A stretch of DNA of 64,000 nt. Source: CAZYQW01 sp964649825. GTDB lineage: Bacteria > Planctomycetota > B15-G4 > JADJEK01. Location: contig CAZYQW010000051.1 of the NCBI GenBank assembly GCA_964649825.1, positions 70,011-134,010 on the forward strand. The letters are read 5' to 3'. Shown here piece by piece: positions 42,888 to 51,461 of this stretch (positions within the stretch are counted from its first letter, which is position 1; each line of letters begins with the position of its first letter). Both the position numbers and the translations under genes were made by a program. Under the pieces are notes generated by a model. It saw only the letters and a list, made by a program, of their open reading frames with translations. It had not been told where the DNA came from and ran no database searches.

Positions 42888-43354
42888 CGCGCCCGGCCTC
42901 GCCGCGGCGGTGGATCCGGCCGATTCGTCTGACGCTCTACGCGGCCCTCCTGGTCGCGCTCTTCGTCGGCCTGCGGGAGTTCTCGATCGTCGAGGTCCCT
43001 CCCGGACCGTCGCCGGTCTTCGCGTACGGCGCGGGGCAGCGGCTCGTGATCTCGCGTGGATCGGCGGTGGAGCGGGACGACGCCGTCGCGTACGTCGACG
43101 CGACGGGCCGGATCGCGATCGGCCGACTCGTGGCGACGGGGGGCGACGCCCTGGAGGTCGACGTCGAACAAGGACGGGTCCGCCGGGCCCGCGACGACGT
43201 CTGGTACCCGGCGCCGGAACGCGTGATCGCGCGCATCCCGCTCGGCGCGAACGAGCGGCTGGTCCTCGCCGAGAATCCTCTCGCGCGCGATGCCGGGGCG
43301 GTGATCTCGCCCGAACGAGTCGTCGGTCGCGTCATCGCCGCCCTCCCGTTCTGA
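42884..43354 (+). CDS. S26 signal peptidase-like membrane protein, catalytic Lys missing
   Basis: This 156-residue protein has one N-terminal transmembrane helix (LTLYAALLVALFVGL) and an external domain with a partial signal-peptidase-I pattern: a PGPSPVFAYG start, GRLVATGGDALEVD (where active enzymes have KRV-G-GD) and ENPLARDAGAVISPERVVGRV (where active enzymes have DN-SDSR-FG). The Lys of the Ser/Lys dyad is replaced by Gly, so it is probably inactive. The alternative is an unrelated small membrane protein. It overlaps thiE by 4 nt. Confidence 0.5.
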   Translation: MTRPASPRRWIRPIRLTLYAALLVALFVGLREFSIVEVPPGPSPVFAYGAGQRLVISRGSAVERDDAVAYVDATGRIAIGRLVATGGDALEVDVEQGRVRRARDDVWYPAPERVIARIPLGANERLVLAENPLARDAGAVISPERVVGRVIAALPF

Positions 43355-43442
43355 ACGCCGGCGGGGCTGCGGCGCGGGCCGGTCGTCGTGAACGTGTTCG
43401 TCCCGCTTGAACCGGGCCCCGCCGTGCGGCAGGCTGCGGGTC

Positions 43443-44429
43443 ATGCCGTTCACCGAGACCGAGTTCATCGCGTGGATCGAGAGGACCGTTCGCGGCGCGC
43501 CCGGCGTGCACGTCGGGATCGGAGACGACGCGGCGGTGCTGGCGGCCGAGGGTCGCGACGTGGTCGTCACCGTCGACATGCTGATCGATGGGATCGACGT
43601 CGTGCTCGCCGAGTGCGGGTTCCGCGCGGCGGGCCGGAAGGCGATGGCCAAGAGCCTCAGCGACATCGCGGCGATGGGGGCCGAGCCGTGGGCCGCCTTC
43701 GCGTCGATCGCTCTGCCGCCGGGGGTCGACCCGGACGACGCGATCGAGCTCGCCCGCGGCTTGCTCGAGACGGGGCGCCGCCACGGGGTGACGCTCGCCG
43801 GCGGCGACACGAAGCGGTCGCCCGGCCCGTTGATCGTCGACGTGATGCTCACGGGGCGCGAACGGGGACGGCCGCCGGTGCTGCGCTCCGGAGCCGTCGT
43901 CGGCGACGGCGTCTGGGTCACCGGCCCGCTCGGCGGCGCCTCGCTCGGACACCACCTGTCGTTCGAGCCGCGCGTCGCGGAGGGGCTTCGGCTCAACGAA
44001 CGACACCACGTCCACGCGATGATCGACCTGTCGGACGGGCTGTCGACGGACCTCCACCGCCTGTGCGACGCGAGCGGCGTCGGCGCCGTCATCGACGCGG
44101 AGCACGTTCCGCTGGCGGACGCGGCATTGACGATCGCGGCCGAGGACGGCCGCCCGCCTCTGGACCACGCGCTTCACGACGGAGAGGACTACGAGCTCCT
44201 GTTCGTCGCGAGCCCGGACGCGGACCCGGCGATCCATGAGGATCCCGTGCTCGGGCCCGGATGTCGCCGCATCGGTCGGATCGTCGAGCGGGCGCAGGGG
44301 GTGCGGCTGTCGGGGGCGCACGGCGAGGTTCCGATCGCCGCCGGCGGCTTCGAGCATCGGTTCGGTCCGTCCCCGGACCGCCGCGCCGCACCCGAACGAC
44401 CCGCGGCCCCCGACCGAGGCGACGGATGA
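43443..44429 (+). CDS. thiL: Thiamine-monophosphate kinase ThiL
   Basis: ThiL phosphorylates thiamine phosphate to the active cofactor thiamine diphosphate. The 328-residue protein has the PurM-like pattern: GIGDDAAVL near residue 25, DMLIDGIDV, MAKSLSDIAAMGAEP, AGGDTKRS and GDGVWVTGPLGG, then IDLSDGLSTDL and LHDGEDYELLFV. The C-terminus ends in a Pro/Arg-rich tail. ATG 43443 is chosen because the conserved N-terminus begins there. The stop overlaps tsaE (ATGA). With the upstream thiE-like gene it covers the last two thiamine steps. Confidence 0.95.
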   Translation: MPFTETEFIAWIERTVRGAPGVHVGIGDDAAVLAAEGRDVVVTVDMLIDGIDVVLAECGFRAAGRKAMAKSLSDIAAMGAEPWAAFASIALPPGVDPDDAIELARGLLETGRRHGVTLAGGDTKRSPGPLIVDVMLTGRERGRPPVLRSGAVVGDGVWVTGPLGGASLGHHLSFEPRVAEGLRLNERHHVHAMIDLSDGLSTDLHRLCDASGVGAVIDAEHVPLADAALTIAAEDGRPPLDHALHDGEDYELLFVASPDADPAIHEDPVLGPGCRRIGRIVERAQGVRLSGAHGEVPIAAGGFEHRFGPSPDRRAAPERPAAPDRGDG

Positions 44430-44926
44430 TCGTCACCGTCGAGACCGCCGGCCCGGAAGCGACCGAGGCGCTCGCCGCGTGCCTCGCCGGCCGCCTCGCC
44501 GGCGGCGAGCTGATCCGGCTCGAAGGCGAACTGGGCGCGGGCAAGACGTGCTTCGTGCGCGGCCTCGCGCGCGGGCTCGACATCGACGTGCGCGCGGTCA
44601 AGAGTCCGAGCTACAACATCCTCCACTGCTACGGCGGCGGCCGCGTCGAGCTCGATCACTTCGACGCGTACTTCATCCGCGAGGCCGAGGAGTTCGAGCG
44701 GACCGGGCTCTCCGACTTCCTTGCGGCGGGGCACGTGGTGGCGGTGGAATGGGCGGATCGCTTCGCGGGCGAGCTCGATCGGCCCGGCGCCGTCCGGATC
44801 CACCTCGAGCACGTCGACGAGGAGCGCCGGCGCATCGTCTTGGATGGAGGCGGCGCGCTCCTCGCGGCGCTTCCGGGCGCGGGCGCCGAGCGGCCGGACG
44901 TCGACACGGAACGGACCGGATCATGA
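44426..44926 (+). CDS. tsaE: tRNA threonylcarbamoyladenosine ATPase TsaE
   Basis: TsaE is the ATPase partner in forming t6A on ANN-decoding tRNAs. The 166-residue protein has a P-loop GELGAGKT at residues 34-41, the family motif VKSPSYNILHCYG in the position of the SPT-T-Y region, HFDAYFI and VVAVEWADRF. It also has an extra C-terminal tail of about 20 residues. It is coupled to thiL at its start and to the lipoprotein gene at its end by 4-nt overlaps. Confidence 0.93.
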   Translation: MIVTVETAGPEATEALAACLAGRLAGGELIRLEGELGAGKTCFVRGLARGLDIDVRAVKSPSYNILHCYGGGRVELDHFDAYFIREAEEFERTGLSDFLAAGHVVAVEWADRFAGELDRPGAVRIHLEHVDEERRRIVLDGGGALLAALPGAGAERPDVDTERTGS

Positions 44927-45483
44927 AACGCGTGAAGCTGCCGTTCGTCGCCCTTGCCCTCCTCGGGATCTCCGCCTGCGTGGGGCCGGACACGACGCTC
45001 CCGCCTCCGATCGAATCGCTCCCGGCGCCCGGGCGGCGCGCGCTCGCGGTCTCCCCGACGCGAAACGACTCGGCGATGGCGCTCGCCGCCGAACTCGCCG
45101 CTCCGACCCACGCCATGTTCGCCACCCTGCTCGGGCGGACGCGACGCTTCCGCGTCGAGGACGAGGCCACGGTCCGGGTCGAGACGGCGATCACGTCGAT
45201 CGTCGATGAAGATGCCGCGGAGAGCGTCGTCTACGACCGGGCCTACGCGCCCGATCCCGTGCGGCGGGCCGTCGTTGCCATGACCTACGTCGTGCGCGGA
45301 GCGGGCGACCGCGTTCTGCTCGAGGGCACGCTGCGCGGCGAATCCGAGGTGCGGGGAACGACCGCGATCGGCCCCCCGTCACGGGTCGACTTCGAGACCG
45401 GAGCGTACTGGAACTCTCCGTTCGGGCGGGCGACGCGTCACTGCCTCGACCAGCTCGTGCGCCGCCTGACCGAGGTGCTTTGA
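44923..45483 (+). CDS. Putative lipoprotein, unknown function
   Basis: This 186-residue protein has a signal peptide with a clear lipobox (LLGISAC, Cys at about residue 19), so it is probably anchored in the outer or inner membrane facing the periplasm. The mature part has a RRALAVSPTRNDSA strand, a helix with LAAPTHAMFATLLGRTRRF and later strands. This loosely resembles CsgG/LpoB-like folds, but the match is not strong. It closes the repair/thiamine operon. Confidence 0.65.
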   Translation: MKRVKLPFVALALLGISACVGPDTTLPPPIESLPAPGRRALAVSPTRNDSAMALAAELAAPTHAMFATLLGRTRRFRVEDEATVRVETAITSIVDEDAAESVVYDRAYAPDPVRRAVVAMTYVVRGAGDRVLLEGTLRGESEVRGTTAIGPPSRVDFETGAYWNSPFGRATRHCLDQLVRRLTEVL

Positions 45484-45501
45484 CCAAAAGCATTGACCAA
45501 A
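45480..45501. repeat. Direct repeat TTGACCAAA
   Basis: TTGACCAAA occurs twice (45480-45488 and 45493-45501), 13 nt apart, straddling the lipoprotein stop and the start of the 169-nt gap before an ECF sigma gene. TTGACC resembles a -35 element, but no matching -10 is seen. It may be a binding site or chance. Confidence 0.4.
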
Positions 45502-45652
45502 CACGGGTTGGAAGCGCTCTCATCGGGGTCGACGGAGGTCGAGGCGCCGGGTCGAGCCACCCATCGGAGCCCCTTTCGAGCGTCTTGCCGGGCCGATCGA
45601 GAATCGACCGAACCGCATCCGGCGGCGCACGTTCGGGAGCAGCAGGGCGCGC

Positions 45653-46246
45653 ATGAATCGACCCGACTCCGAGCTGCTCATGAGACTGCAGCGGGGCGAC
45701 CTGGCCGCGTTCGATGCTCTCGTCGAGCGGTACGAACGGCGGTTGATCGGGTACTTTCGCAGTCAAGGGAGCGACCGGCAGATGGCCGAGGATTGTGCGC
45801 AAGAGGTCTTCATGCGCGTGTTCCGTGCCCGGGAGGCGTACTCGCCGGACGCCGCGCCATCGACGTTCATCTTTCGAATCGCACGAAACTACTGGATCGA
45901 CGTGTTTCGCAGCAAACGAGCCCGGCCGGCCGAACGGTCCCTAGAGCCGTCGGCCGACGACTCCGACGCCGGGCTCCCGGCGGTCGCCGATCTCGTCGCC
46001 GGTGAGGTGCCGGCGCCGCCGGTGGAGGTCGTCGATCAGGAGGACAAGGAGCGGCTGCGGGCCGCCCTCCTGCGCCTGCCGGAGAGTCAGCGCTCGGTGC
46101 TCTCGCTCGCCGGCGGCCAGGGTCTGAAGTACGAGCAGGTGGCCGAGGTGCTCGGCATTCCGGTCGGCACGGTGAAGTCGCGCGTCCACGCGGCGGTGTC
46201 GAACCTGCGTCGCTTGCTGGGTGTGGAGGAGCCGAAGCGGAAATGA
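45653..46246 (+). CDS. ECF-type RNA polymerase sigma factor (RpoE-like)
   Basis: This 197-residue protein shows sigma region 2 (LIGYFRSQGSDRQMAEDCAQEVFMRVF, then STFIFRIARNYWIDVFRS) and region 4 (LPESQRSVLSLAGGQGLKYEQVAEVLGIPVGTVKSRVHAAVSNLRRLL). The linker of about 50 residues between them is acidic and longer than usual. The stop overlaps the next gene (ATGA), which carries a zinc-binding anti-sigma motif, so the two probably form a regulatory pair. Confidence 0.94.
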   Translation: MNRPDSELLMRLQRGDLAAFDALVERYERRLIGYFRSQGSDRQMAEDCAQEVFMRVFRAREAYSPDAAPSTFIFRIARNYWIDVFRSKRARPAERSLEPSADDSDAGLPAVADLVAGEVPAPPVEVVDQEDKERLRAALLRLPESQRSVLSLAGGQGLKYEQVAEVLGIPVGTVKSRVHAAVSNLRRLLGVEEPKRK

Positions 46247-47913
46247 AGTGCGCGGAGTTTCAGGGCAACGTGGTTCACGTCCTTCTGGGGCAGGCCACCC
46301 CCGCGCTCGACGCGGCGTTGCGCGAGCACGCGCGGGTCTGTCGCGCGTGTGCGGACGAAATGGCGCAGATCGGCGGCCTGCTCACGCTCGTGCGCGAGGC
46401 GTCCGCGGCCGAGGCGAGCCACCAGTTCCGGCCGCGGCTCCGCCACCGCGTGGAACGCCAGCTCCGCGTCGAGGAGGAGGAGCTGCTGCGATCGGCGGCT
46501 TGGAAGGACCGGGCACTCGCACGAGCCGCGTACGTCTCGTACCGGATCCGGACGTCGACCAGCGTGCAGGTCACGCTCGCCGCCGCCGCGGTGATGATCG
46601 CGATCACCGCGTTCACGCTGCTCGGCGAGGGCGACGCGGCGCGGCCTCCCGCGGACGAGTCCGCGCGCCTTCCGAACGTCACGAACGACGAGGACGACCC
46701 GCGAGACCAACGTGCCCGCGTGACCGTCCCCGCGCCGCTCGACGCGCCGAAGCACGAAGTGGCGGAGCTGCAGAAGATGGTCCCGCCCATGCCGCGTGAC
46801 GTCATCGAGCCGCCGCCGTCCACGCTCCCGCCGATCGACGAGCCCGACGAGCCGCTCGAGCCGTTCTCGGTCGAGGTGGCGCAGGCGGTGCGCGATTCGA
46901 TCGAGCGGGACAATCAGCTCGTCCGGATGCGGTTCCTGATGCGCGATCGGTTCGACACGCGTGTCCGCGGCACTCCGGTCGATCGAGCCGTCGTACGCAG
47001 CATGAAGTGGATCGCCGATCAGCAGGAGGACGACGGATCGTGGGATCCCGAGCCGTTCGGCGGCGAGCGCGAGGCGCGTGTCGGCGCCACGGCCCTCTGC
47101 GTGCTCGCGTACCTCGCCAACGCGGAACGAGGGGTGCCGGGTGGGCTCTATCGCCGGCACGTGCAGCGGGGGCTCGACTACCTTCGATCGCAACGGACGG
47201 AGGACGGCACGCTCGGCGCGGTGCGCGGCGACGCGGACGTCGTCGTCTTCAACCATGCGGTCGCGACCCTCGCGTTCGTCGAGAACTGGGTCCTCACGAA
47301 GGGCGAGCAGGACGAGGCGCTGATCGCGGACGCGCTCGAGCGGCTCGAGATCCTCGGCTGGCGGCGGAACTTCCGCGAGCGCCAGAACGCGGACAACATC
47401 ACCGCGCCGTGGGTCGCGCTCGCGCTGGAGACCGCGCGGGCCGCGGGCGTGCCGACCGAGGTCCAGCTCGACCGCGTCGCCGAGGACGCGCAGTCGTTCG
47501 TCGCCAAGCTGGTCGACATCGATCCGACCACGGGTCGTGTCCTCCTGCCCAGCGAGCACCTCTGCGCGCTCGCCTGCGCCTCGGCGCTCGACTCGCTCTT
47601 CGACGAGGTCAACGACTTCGACCGCTACCAGCCGCCGCTCGACCTGCTCCTGACCCACCTCGCGGTCGAGCAGCTCCGTGAACCGACGAAGATCTTCTTC
47701 GCCGCCCTCGACGTCTACCGGCGCGGAGCCCGCGACTGGCAGACGTGGAACGACGAAGCGACGCGCATCCTGCTCTCCTCTCAGGCCGAGGACGGGTCGT
47801 GGAGCGCGGAGTTCGAGTGGGATCCGGTGCAGGCGATGGGCGGGGACTTGTACGAGACGGCGGTCTTTGCGATGACGCTGTCGATTCCGCAGCGGGTGGG
47901 AAGATCGCGGTAA
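46243..47913 (+). CDS. Zinc-type anti-sigma factor fused to alpha/alpha-toroid (terpene-cyclase-like) domain
   Basis: This 556-residue membrane protein begins with an anti-sigma zinc motif H29-x3-C33-x2-C36 (with Cys3 as a possible fourth ligand) in a small cytoplasmic domain. A transmembrane helix (about 106-128) and a Pro/Glu-rich linker follow. The external domain of about 300 residues has repeats resembling the squalene cyclase/prenyltransferase toroid (SMKWIADQQEDDGSWDPE-like, GLDYLRSQRTEDGTL, LLSSQAEDGSWSAE). No DxDD cyclase motif is seen, so the toroid is probably a sensor or scaffold. It is coupled to the ECF sigma gene. Confidence 0.85.
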   Translation: MKCAEFQGNVVHVLLGQATPALDAALREHARVCRACADEMAQIGGLLTLVREASAAEASHQFRPRLRHRVERQLRVEEEELLRSAAWKDRALARAAYVSYRIRTSTSVQVTLAAAAVMIAITAFTLLGEGDAARPPADESARLPNVTNDEDDPRDQRARVTVPAPLDAPKHEVAELQKMVPPMPRDVIEPPPSTLPPIDEPDEPLEPFSVEVAQAVRDSIERDNQLVRMRFLMRDRFDTRVRGTPVDRAVVRSMKWIADQQEDDGSWDPEPFGGEREARVGATALCVLAYLANAERGVPGGLYRRHVQRGLDYLRSQRTEDGTLGAVRGDADVVVFNHAVATLAFVENWVLTKGEQDEALIADALERLEILGWRRNFRERQNADNITAPWVALALETARAAGVPTEVQLDRVAEDAQSFVAKLVDIDPTTGRVLLPSEHLCALACASALDSLFDEVNDFDRYQPPLDLLLTHLAVEQLREPTKIFFAALDVYRRGARDWQTWNDEATRILLSSQAEDGSWSAEFEWDPVQAMGGDLYETAVFAMTLSIPQRVGRSR

Positions 47914-47949
47914 CGGCGCGAGACCACGAGGCGCGGCGGCGGGTTCCGA

Positions 47950-48312
47950 TCAGATGAGCCGACCCAGCGGACCGAGGTCGAGGTTCAGCTCGCCGGGGGG
48001 GATGTCGAAGTGCTCGGCGATCTCCTGGACCGTCTCTTCGAGACGCATGAGGGCGAGGCCGAGCGCCTCGATCTGTTCCTGGGTCAGCGTCTCGTGCTCC
48101 ATGCGTCGCAGCGCCTGCCGCTCGAGGAGCTGCCGCACGAACTCGATCAAGGTCAGCACGAGCTTGACCACGGAGCGACGGACGTCGTCCGGATCGGCGT
48201 TCCAGCGCGCCTTGCCGAGCGACTGGGCGTGGCGCGAGATCTCCTCACGGATCGCGTCGATTCCGGCTTCATCGATCGACAAGACGTTGGGGTGGTGGTC
48301 GTTCGCGTTCAC
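47950..48312 (-). CDS. gvpK: Gas vesicle protein GvpK
   Basis: GvpK is a small accessory protein of gas vesicle assembly. The 120-residue product carries the family pattern: VRRSVVKLVLTLIEFVRQLLERQALRRME, LTQEQIEALGLALMRLEETV and a C-terminal FDIPPGELNLDLGPLG. GTG 48312 overlaps the stop of the preceding gvpF/L gene (GTGA). It is the last gene of the gvp operon and converges on the anti-sigma gene 36 nt away. Confidence 0.96.
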   Translation of the reverse strand: MNANDHHPNVLSIDEAGIDAIREEISRHAQSLGKARWNADPDDVRRSVVKLVLTLIEFVRQLLERQALRRMEHETLTQEQIEALGLALMRLEETVQEIAEHFDIPPGELNLDLGPLGRLI

Positions 48313-49019
48313 GGGGCGAGTCCTCCTCCGGAGAAGGCGTAGGGCGGCCACGGCCCGGTGACCGACAGCGACGACGCGAGATCGCGCTTCGCCGCGTGGA
48401 ATCGCGCGAGGTAGTCGTCGCGCAGGGCGGTTCGGACCAGGTGGTAGACGCTCGTCCGGACCGGTCCCGTCTCCGTGTTCTCGAGCCGCTCCGCGCTCAC
48501 CACGGCCGACAGGGGCTCGAGCACGGGCGCGAGGGACGCGGGGACGGCCTGCGCGCGCCTCCGGTCGTTCGCGCGCTCATGGAGGTAGCGAGTCCCCGGC
48601 CCGATCGCGGCCGGGGAGGCGGCGCCGCCGACGTCCTCGGGTCGGGGTCGGCTCGAGTCCTGTCCCGCGCCGGCGCGGAAGAGGCGGATCGTCCACTGCT
48701 CGCTTCCCGCGGTTTCCTCGAGGAGTCGACTCAGCCGCGCGGAGGAGCGCTCGACGCACTCGCGGAGCGCGTCGGCGTTCGGAACGATCTGCCCGAAGCG
48801 CATGGGCACGAGCGCCGCGACGCGCGCCGCCAGCGCGCGCACCGTGGCGTCGTGGCGACGCAGCTCCGGGAGGGCGACCGGGGGCGGCGCCTCGATCGTT
48901 CCGACCGCGACGGCGAGGCCGGCGGCGGAAACGATGCGCAGAGGCTCGTTCGCGACGCCGCGGCGCGTGCCGATCGTCGGCCGCTCCGACAGCACCGCAT
49001 AGATGTACAACGCGCTCAC
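48309..49019 (-). CDS. gvpF/L: Gas vesicle protein GvpF/GvpL family (copy 1)
   Basis: GvpF/L proteins are minor gas vesicle assembly components that bind GvpA-type proteins. The 236-residue product starts ALYIYAVLSE, has VPMRFGQIV in the middle, a long Arg/Ala-rich helix and the family C-terminus TGPWPPYAF. GTG 49019 overlaps the upstream stop codon (GTGA). Three copies of this family in one operon suggest specialised roles, as in GvpF and GvpL of other bacteria. Confidence 0.9.
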   Translation of the reverse strand: MSALYIYAVLSERPTIGTRRGVANEPLRIVSAAGLAVAVGTIEAPPPVALPELRRHDATVRALAARVAALVPMRFGQIVPNADALRECVERSSARLSRLLEETAGSEQWTIRLFRAGAGQDSSRPRPEDVGGAASPAAIGPGTRYLHERANDRRRAQAVPASLAPVLEPLSAVVSAERLENTETGPVRTSVYHLVRTALRDDYLARFHAAKRDLASSLSVTGPWPPYAFSGGGLAP

Positions 49020-49240
49020 GTGTCCGCCCCGTCGTCCTCGCTCCGGAACAGCCGATCGGTCGCGCTGACCAGCAGCGAGAGCTCCACGTGGACCAGGTCG
49101 ACGTTCGCCAGCCCGAGGACCAGCTGGCCGGTCAACACGCACCCCTTGTCCAACAGGTGATCGACGATATCCAGGAGGGAGGTATCCGGAGGATCGGAGA
49201 GCCCGAGGGACGTCGTAAGGTCGAACGTTCGTTCGGTCAC
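49016..49240 (-). CDS. GvpA-family protein, GvpS/GvpJ-like
   Basis: This 74-residue protein is the smallest GvpA relative here. The core reads SLLDIVDHLLDKGCVLTGQLVLGLANVDLVHVELSLLVSATDRLF (about 22-66; given here as overlapping key segments LLDIVDHLLDKG, LVLGLANVDLVHVELSLL). LTGQLVLGLANVDLVHV is closer to GvpS/GvpJ accessory proteins than to the shell protein. GTG start overlapping the upstream gvpF/L; its stop overlaps the next gvpF/L. It probably caps or nucleates the vesicle. Confidence 0.85.
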   Translation of the reverse strand: MTERTFDLTTSLGLSDPPDTSLLDIVDHLLDKGCVLTGQLVLGLANVDLVHVELSLLVSATDRLFRSEDDGADT

Positions 49241-50037
49241 GAGACCTCCGTGATGAAGTGGTAGGCGGGCCACGGACCGGACAGCACGACGTCCAGTCCG
49301 ACCGCGGCGAGGGCCGTTCCGTGGCTTCGAACGGCGCTGCAAAACGCGTCTCCGGCCTCTTCGGGCACGAGGAACGCTGCGTCCGCCACGAGGCGGCCGA
49401 CCGGCTCGCCCGGAACCGGCTCGCGACGCCGAACGTCGACCGCGTGCGTGGACAGGGACGCGATGAACGCCTGCGCCTTCTCGCGCGCGTCGGATCCGGC
49501 GCGTCGTGCCGCGTCGCGTTCCTGCCTCTTGCGCTCGAGGAACGCGGTGCCGGGGGCGCCCCGGTCCTGCGGTTCCACCGGCTCCGCCGAGGAACCTCGT
49601 GCGTGCGACGCCGGCGGCGTCTTGGTCGGATCGTGGAGCACCCGCACGCCCCATTCGCGGCGACCCGCGATCGCATGCAACGCTCGATCGATGGCCGTCC
49701 GTCGCCGACGAACGTCGGCGACGGCGCGCGCATCCGACGAGAAGAGCGTGAACAGCTTCATGGGCACGACGGTCCCGACGTCCAGAAACGACTCCACCAC
49801 GCGTTCGTGCTCCATCGCGCGACGCGACACCCAATCGACGTCGCGCAAACCACGCTCGATTCCCTCGGCGCTATAGCGAGCGAGCGGCGCGTCGGCCACC
49901 ACCAGCCACCGGTCGGGCCCGGCGGCGAGGACGCGCAACCGCCCGGCCGACTCGATCCCCTCGGGTGCATCGGCGAGCGGCGGGGGGCCGTCGCGAGCGA
50001 CGAGGCAATAGACGTAGGTCGCGGTGTCGGCGGTCAT
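49237..50037 (-). CDS. gvpF/L: Gas vesicle protein GvpF/GvpL family (copy 2)
   Basis: The 266-residue protein has the GvpF/L start TYVYCLVARD, HERVVESFLDVGTVVPMKLFTLF in the first half, a long charged helical insert (about 135-185) and the C-terminal SGPWPAYHF motif. The FLVPEEAGDAF strand corresponds to the conserved A-FLV segment of the family. It begins with ATG 48 nt downstream of gvpG and overlaps the following gvpS/J-like gene by 4 nt. Role: assembly factor interacting with GvpA. Confidence 0.92.
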   Translation of the reverse strand: MTADTATYVYCLVARDGPPPLADAPEGIESAGRLRVLAAGPDRWLVVADAPLARYSAEGIERGLRDVDWVSRRAMEHERVVESFLDVGTVVPMKLFTLFSSDARAVADVRRRRTAIDRALHAIAGRREWGVRVLHDPTKTPPASHARGSSAEPVEPQDRGAPGTAFLERKRQERDAARRAGSDAREKAQAFIASLSTHAVDVRRREPVPGEPVGRLVADAAFLVPEEAGDAFCSAVRSHGTALAAVGLDVVLSGPWPAYHFITEVS

Positions 50038-50085
50038 CGAGACGCACCGTGACGCGGTGGTGGGGCGGCGACGAACTGGACCGCG

Positions 50086-50373
50086 CTATCGCTCGCCGAG
50101 GTCGGCATCGATGGAGACCTCGACGTTGCGGATGTCGAGGGCCTCCCGCGACTCGACCTCCTCCTCTCGAATCTGCCGCAATCGGGCCAGCACGTCGCGT
50201 TCGACGGCGGCGAACTCGTCCTCGCTGATCTCGCCGAGCTCGAGCTGCATCTGCGCGGCCAGCAGATCCTCGCGGAGGCGATCCGAGTCGTTCAGCTCCT
50301 GGTCGGCGACGCTCGCGAGCGTGTTCAACACGAAGCGCACCCCTCCGGCCAACAGGCGGTCGATCAGGATCAT
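50086..50373 (-). CDS. gvpG: Gas vesicle protein GvpG
   Basis: GvpG is a small helical assembly protein. The 95-residue product starts MILIDRLLAGGVRFVLNTLASVADQEL and continues LREDLLAAQMQLELGEISEDEF, a pattern specific to GvpG, then a Glu/Arg-rich helix. ATG 50373 overlaps the stop of the upstream gvpF/L gene (ATGA). A 48-nt gap separates it from the next gene. Confidence 0.93.
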   Translation of the reverse strand: MILIDRLLAGGVRFVLNTLASVADQELNDSDRLREDLLAAQMQLELGEISEDEFAAVERDVLARLRQIREEEVESREALDIRNVEVSIDADLGER

Positions 50374-51461
50374 TCCGACTCCCTCGCACGCTCGAGCTTG
50401 AGACGGATGTTGACGAAGTTGTACGGAGGCCACGGACCCGTGTACTTGAACGTGAGCTGAGGATGGCGCGCGCCGATCGCCTTCACCTTCGCGTCGAAGT
50501 CCGCTTCCTGGTCGCGGGACACGAGGAAGGCCGCGTTCATGATCATGCGGTCCCCGATCGGCTTGTTGCTGCGGGACGCCACGGCGACGGGGCGGAGCGT
50601 CTCGAAGATCTCGCGCACGTAGTACTCCGAACGCTCCTGAAGGAGCGAATCGACGAGCCGGCCGTACTGCATCCGGGCGAAGTAGGTCGAGCCCCGCTGC
50701 TTGAGGATCTCCTCGCGAAGCCGGCGCAGGCTCTCGTCCTCCTTCTCCACGACGCGGATGATCTCGTCGGGATTCCAGAGCACCTTCAACCCGAACTCGA
50801 GCTTGTTCTCCATCTTCTGGAGCACGTCGCGAAACGATCCGTAGGCCGATCGAAGGAGCTCCACGATGTCGTCGCCCGTCTTGAACACCGTGCCGAAGGA
50901 CATCGGGATCGCGGTGTGGTGATGCATCACGGTCTCGTTGACGCGCTCGTGGGCGAGGACGTTCTCGCGAGTCGGGTCGTACACCTCGATCGGCGTGTCG
51001 GACACCACCGCGGCGATGTCCTCGAAGGAGACGGTGTGCACCTCGGTCGGGTCGGCGCCGATGCCGATTCGGCCGAACGACGCCGGCTCCTTGCTCTGGA
51101 TGATGCAGTAGACGTATTTGCCGCTTTCTCCGGGGCGCGGCCGGAGCGAGTCGCCCGTTCGCAACCGTCGCGCCGGCGCCGCGGTCAAGTTCTCGGCCGG
51201 GCCGTGCTCCGTCTCGGTCGCCGAGGACGGGCGGCGGGCCCGAGCCGGCGACGAGGTCCGTGCCGCCGGCGCGGATCGTTTCGCGCTGGAAGCCCGCTTC
51301 ACGTCCTTCACGTCCTTCGCGGCCGGCTCCTCGGGGGCTTTCCGGTCCGATCGACGCGGCGTCGGACGCGCGCTTCCGTCGCCCGCGGACTTTCCGCGCC
51401 CGGACCCCTTGCCGCTCTTGGACCCAGACGGCGCGGGCCGTTTGCGGGGGCTGCTAGCCAT
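50370..51461 (-). CDS. gvpF/L: Gas vesicle protein GvpF/GvpL with basic N-terminal extension (copy 3)
   Basis: The 363-residue protein has a normal GvpF/L domain from about residue 115 (YVYCIIQSKEPASFGRIG), with HHHTAIPMSFGTVF, LVSRDQEADFDAKVKAIG and the C-terminal TGPWPPYNF. The first 110 residues are low complexity, rich in Lys, Arg, Ser, Ala and Pro, and highly basic. GvpF/L is usually 220-270 residues, so this tail is an addition. Its role is unknown; it may bind acidic partners or nucleic acid. The start overlaps the receiver gene by 8 nt. Confidence 0.9.
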   Translation of the reverse strand: MASSPRKRPAPSGSKSGKGSGRGKSAGDGSARPTPRRSDRKAPEEPAAKDVKDVKRASSAKRSAPAARTSSPARARRPSSATETEHGPAENLTAAPARRLRTGDSLRPRPGESGKYVYCIIQSKEPASFGRIGIGADPTEVHTVSFEDIAAVVSDTPIEVYDPTRENVLAHERVNETVMHHHTAIPMSFGTVFKTGDDIVELLRSAYGSFRDVLQKMENKLEFGLKVLWNPDEIIRVVEKEDESLRRLREEILKQRGSTYFARMQYGRLVDSLLQERSEYYVREIFETLRPVAVASRSNKPIGDRMIMNAAFLVSRDQEADFDAKVKAIGARHPQLTFKYTGPWPPYNFVNIRLKLERARESE

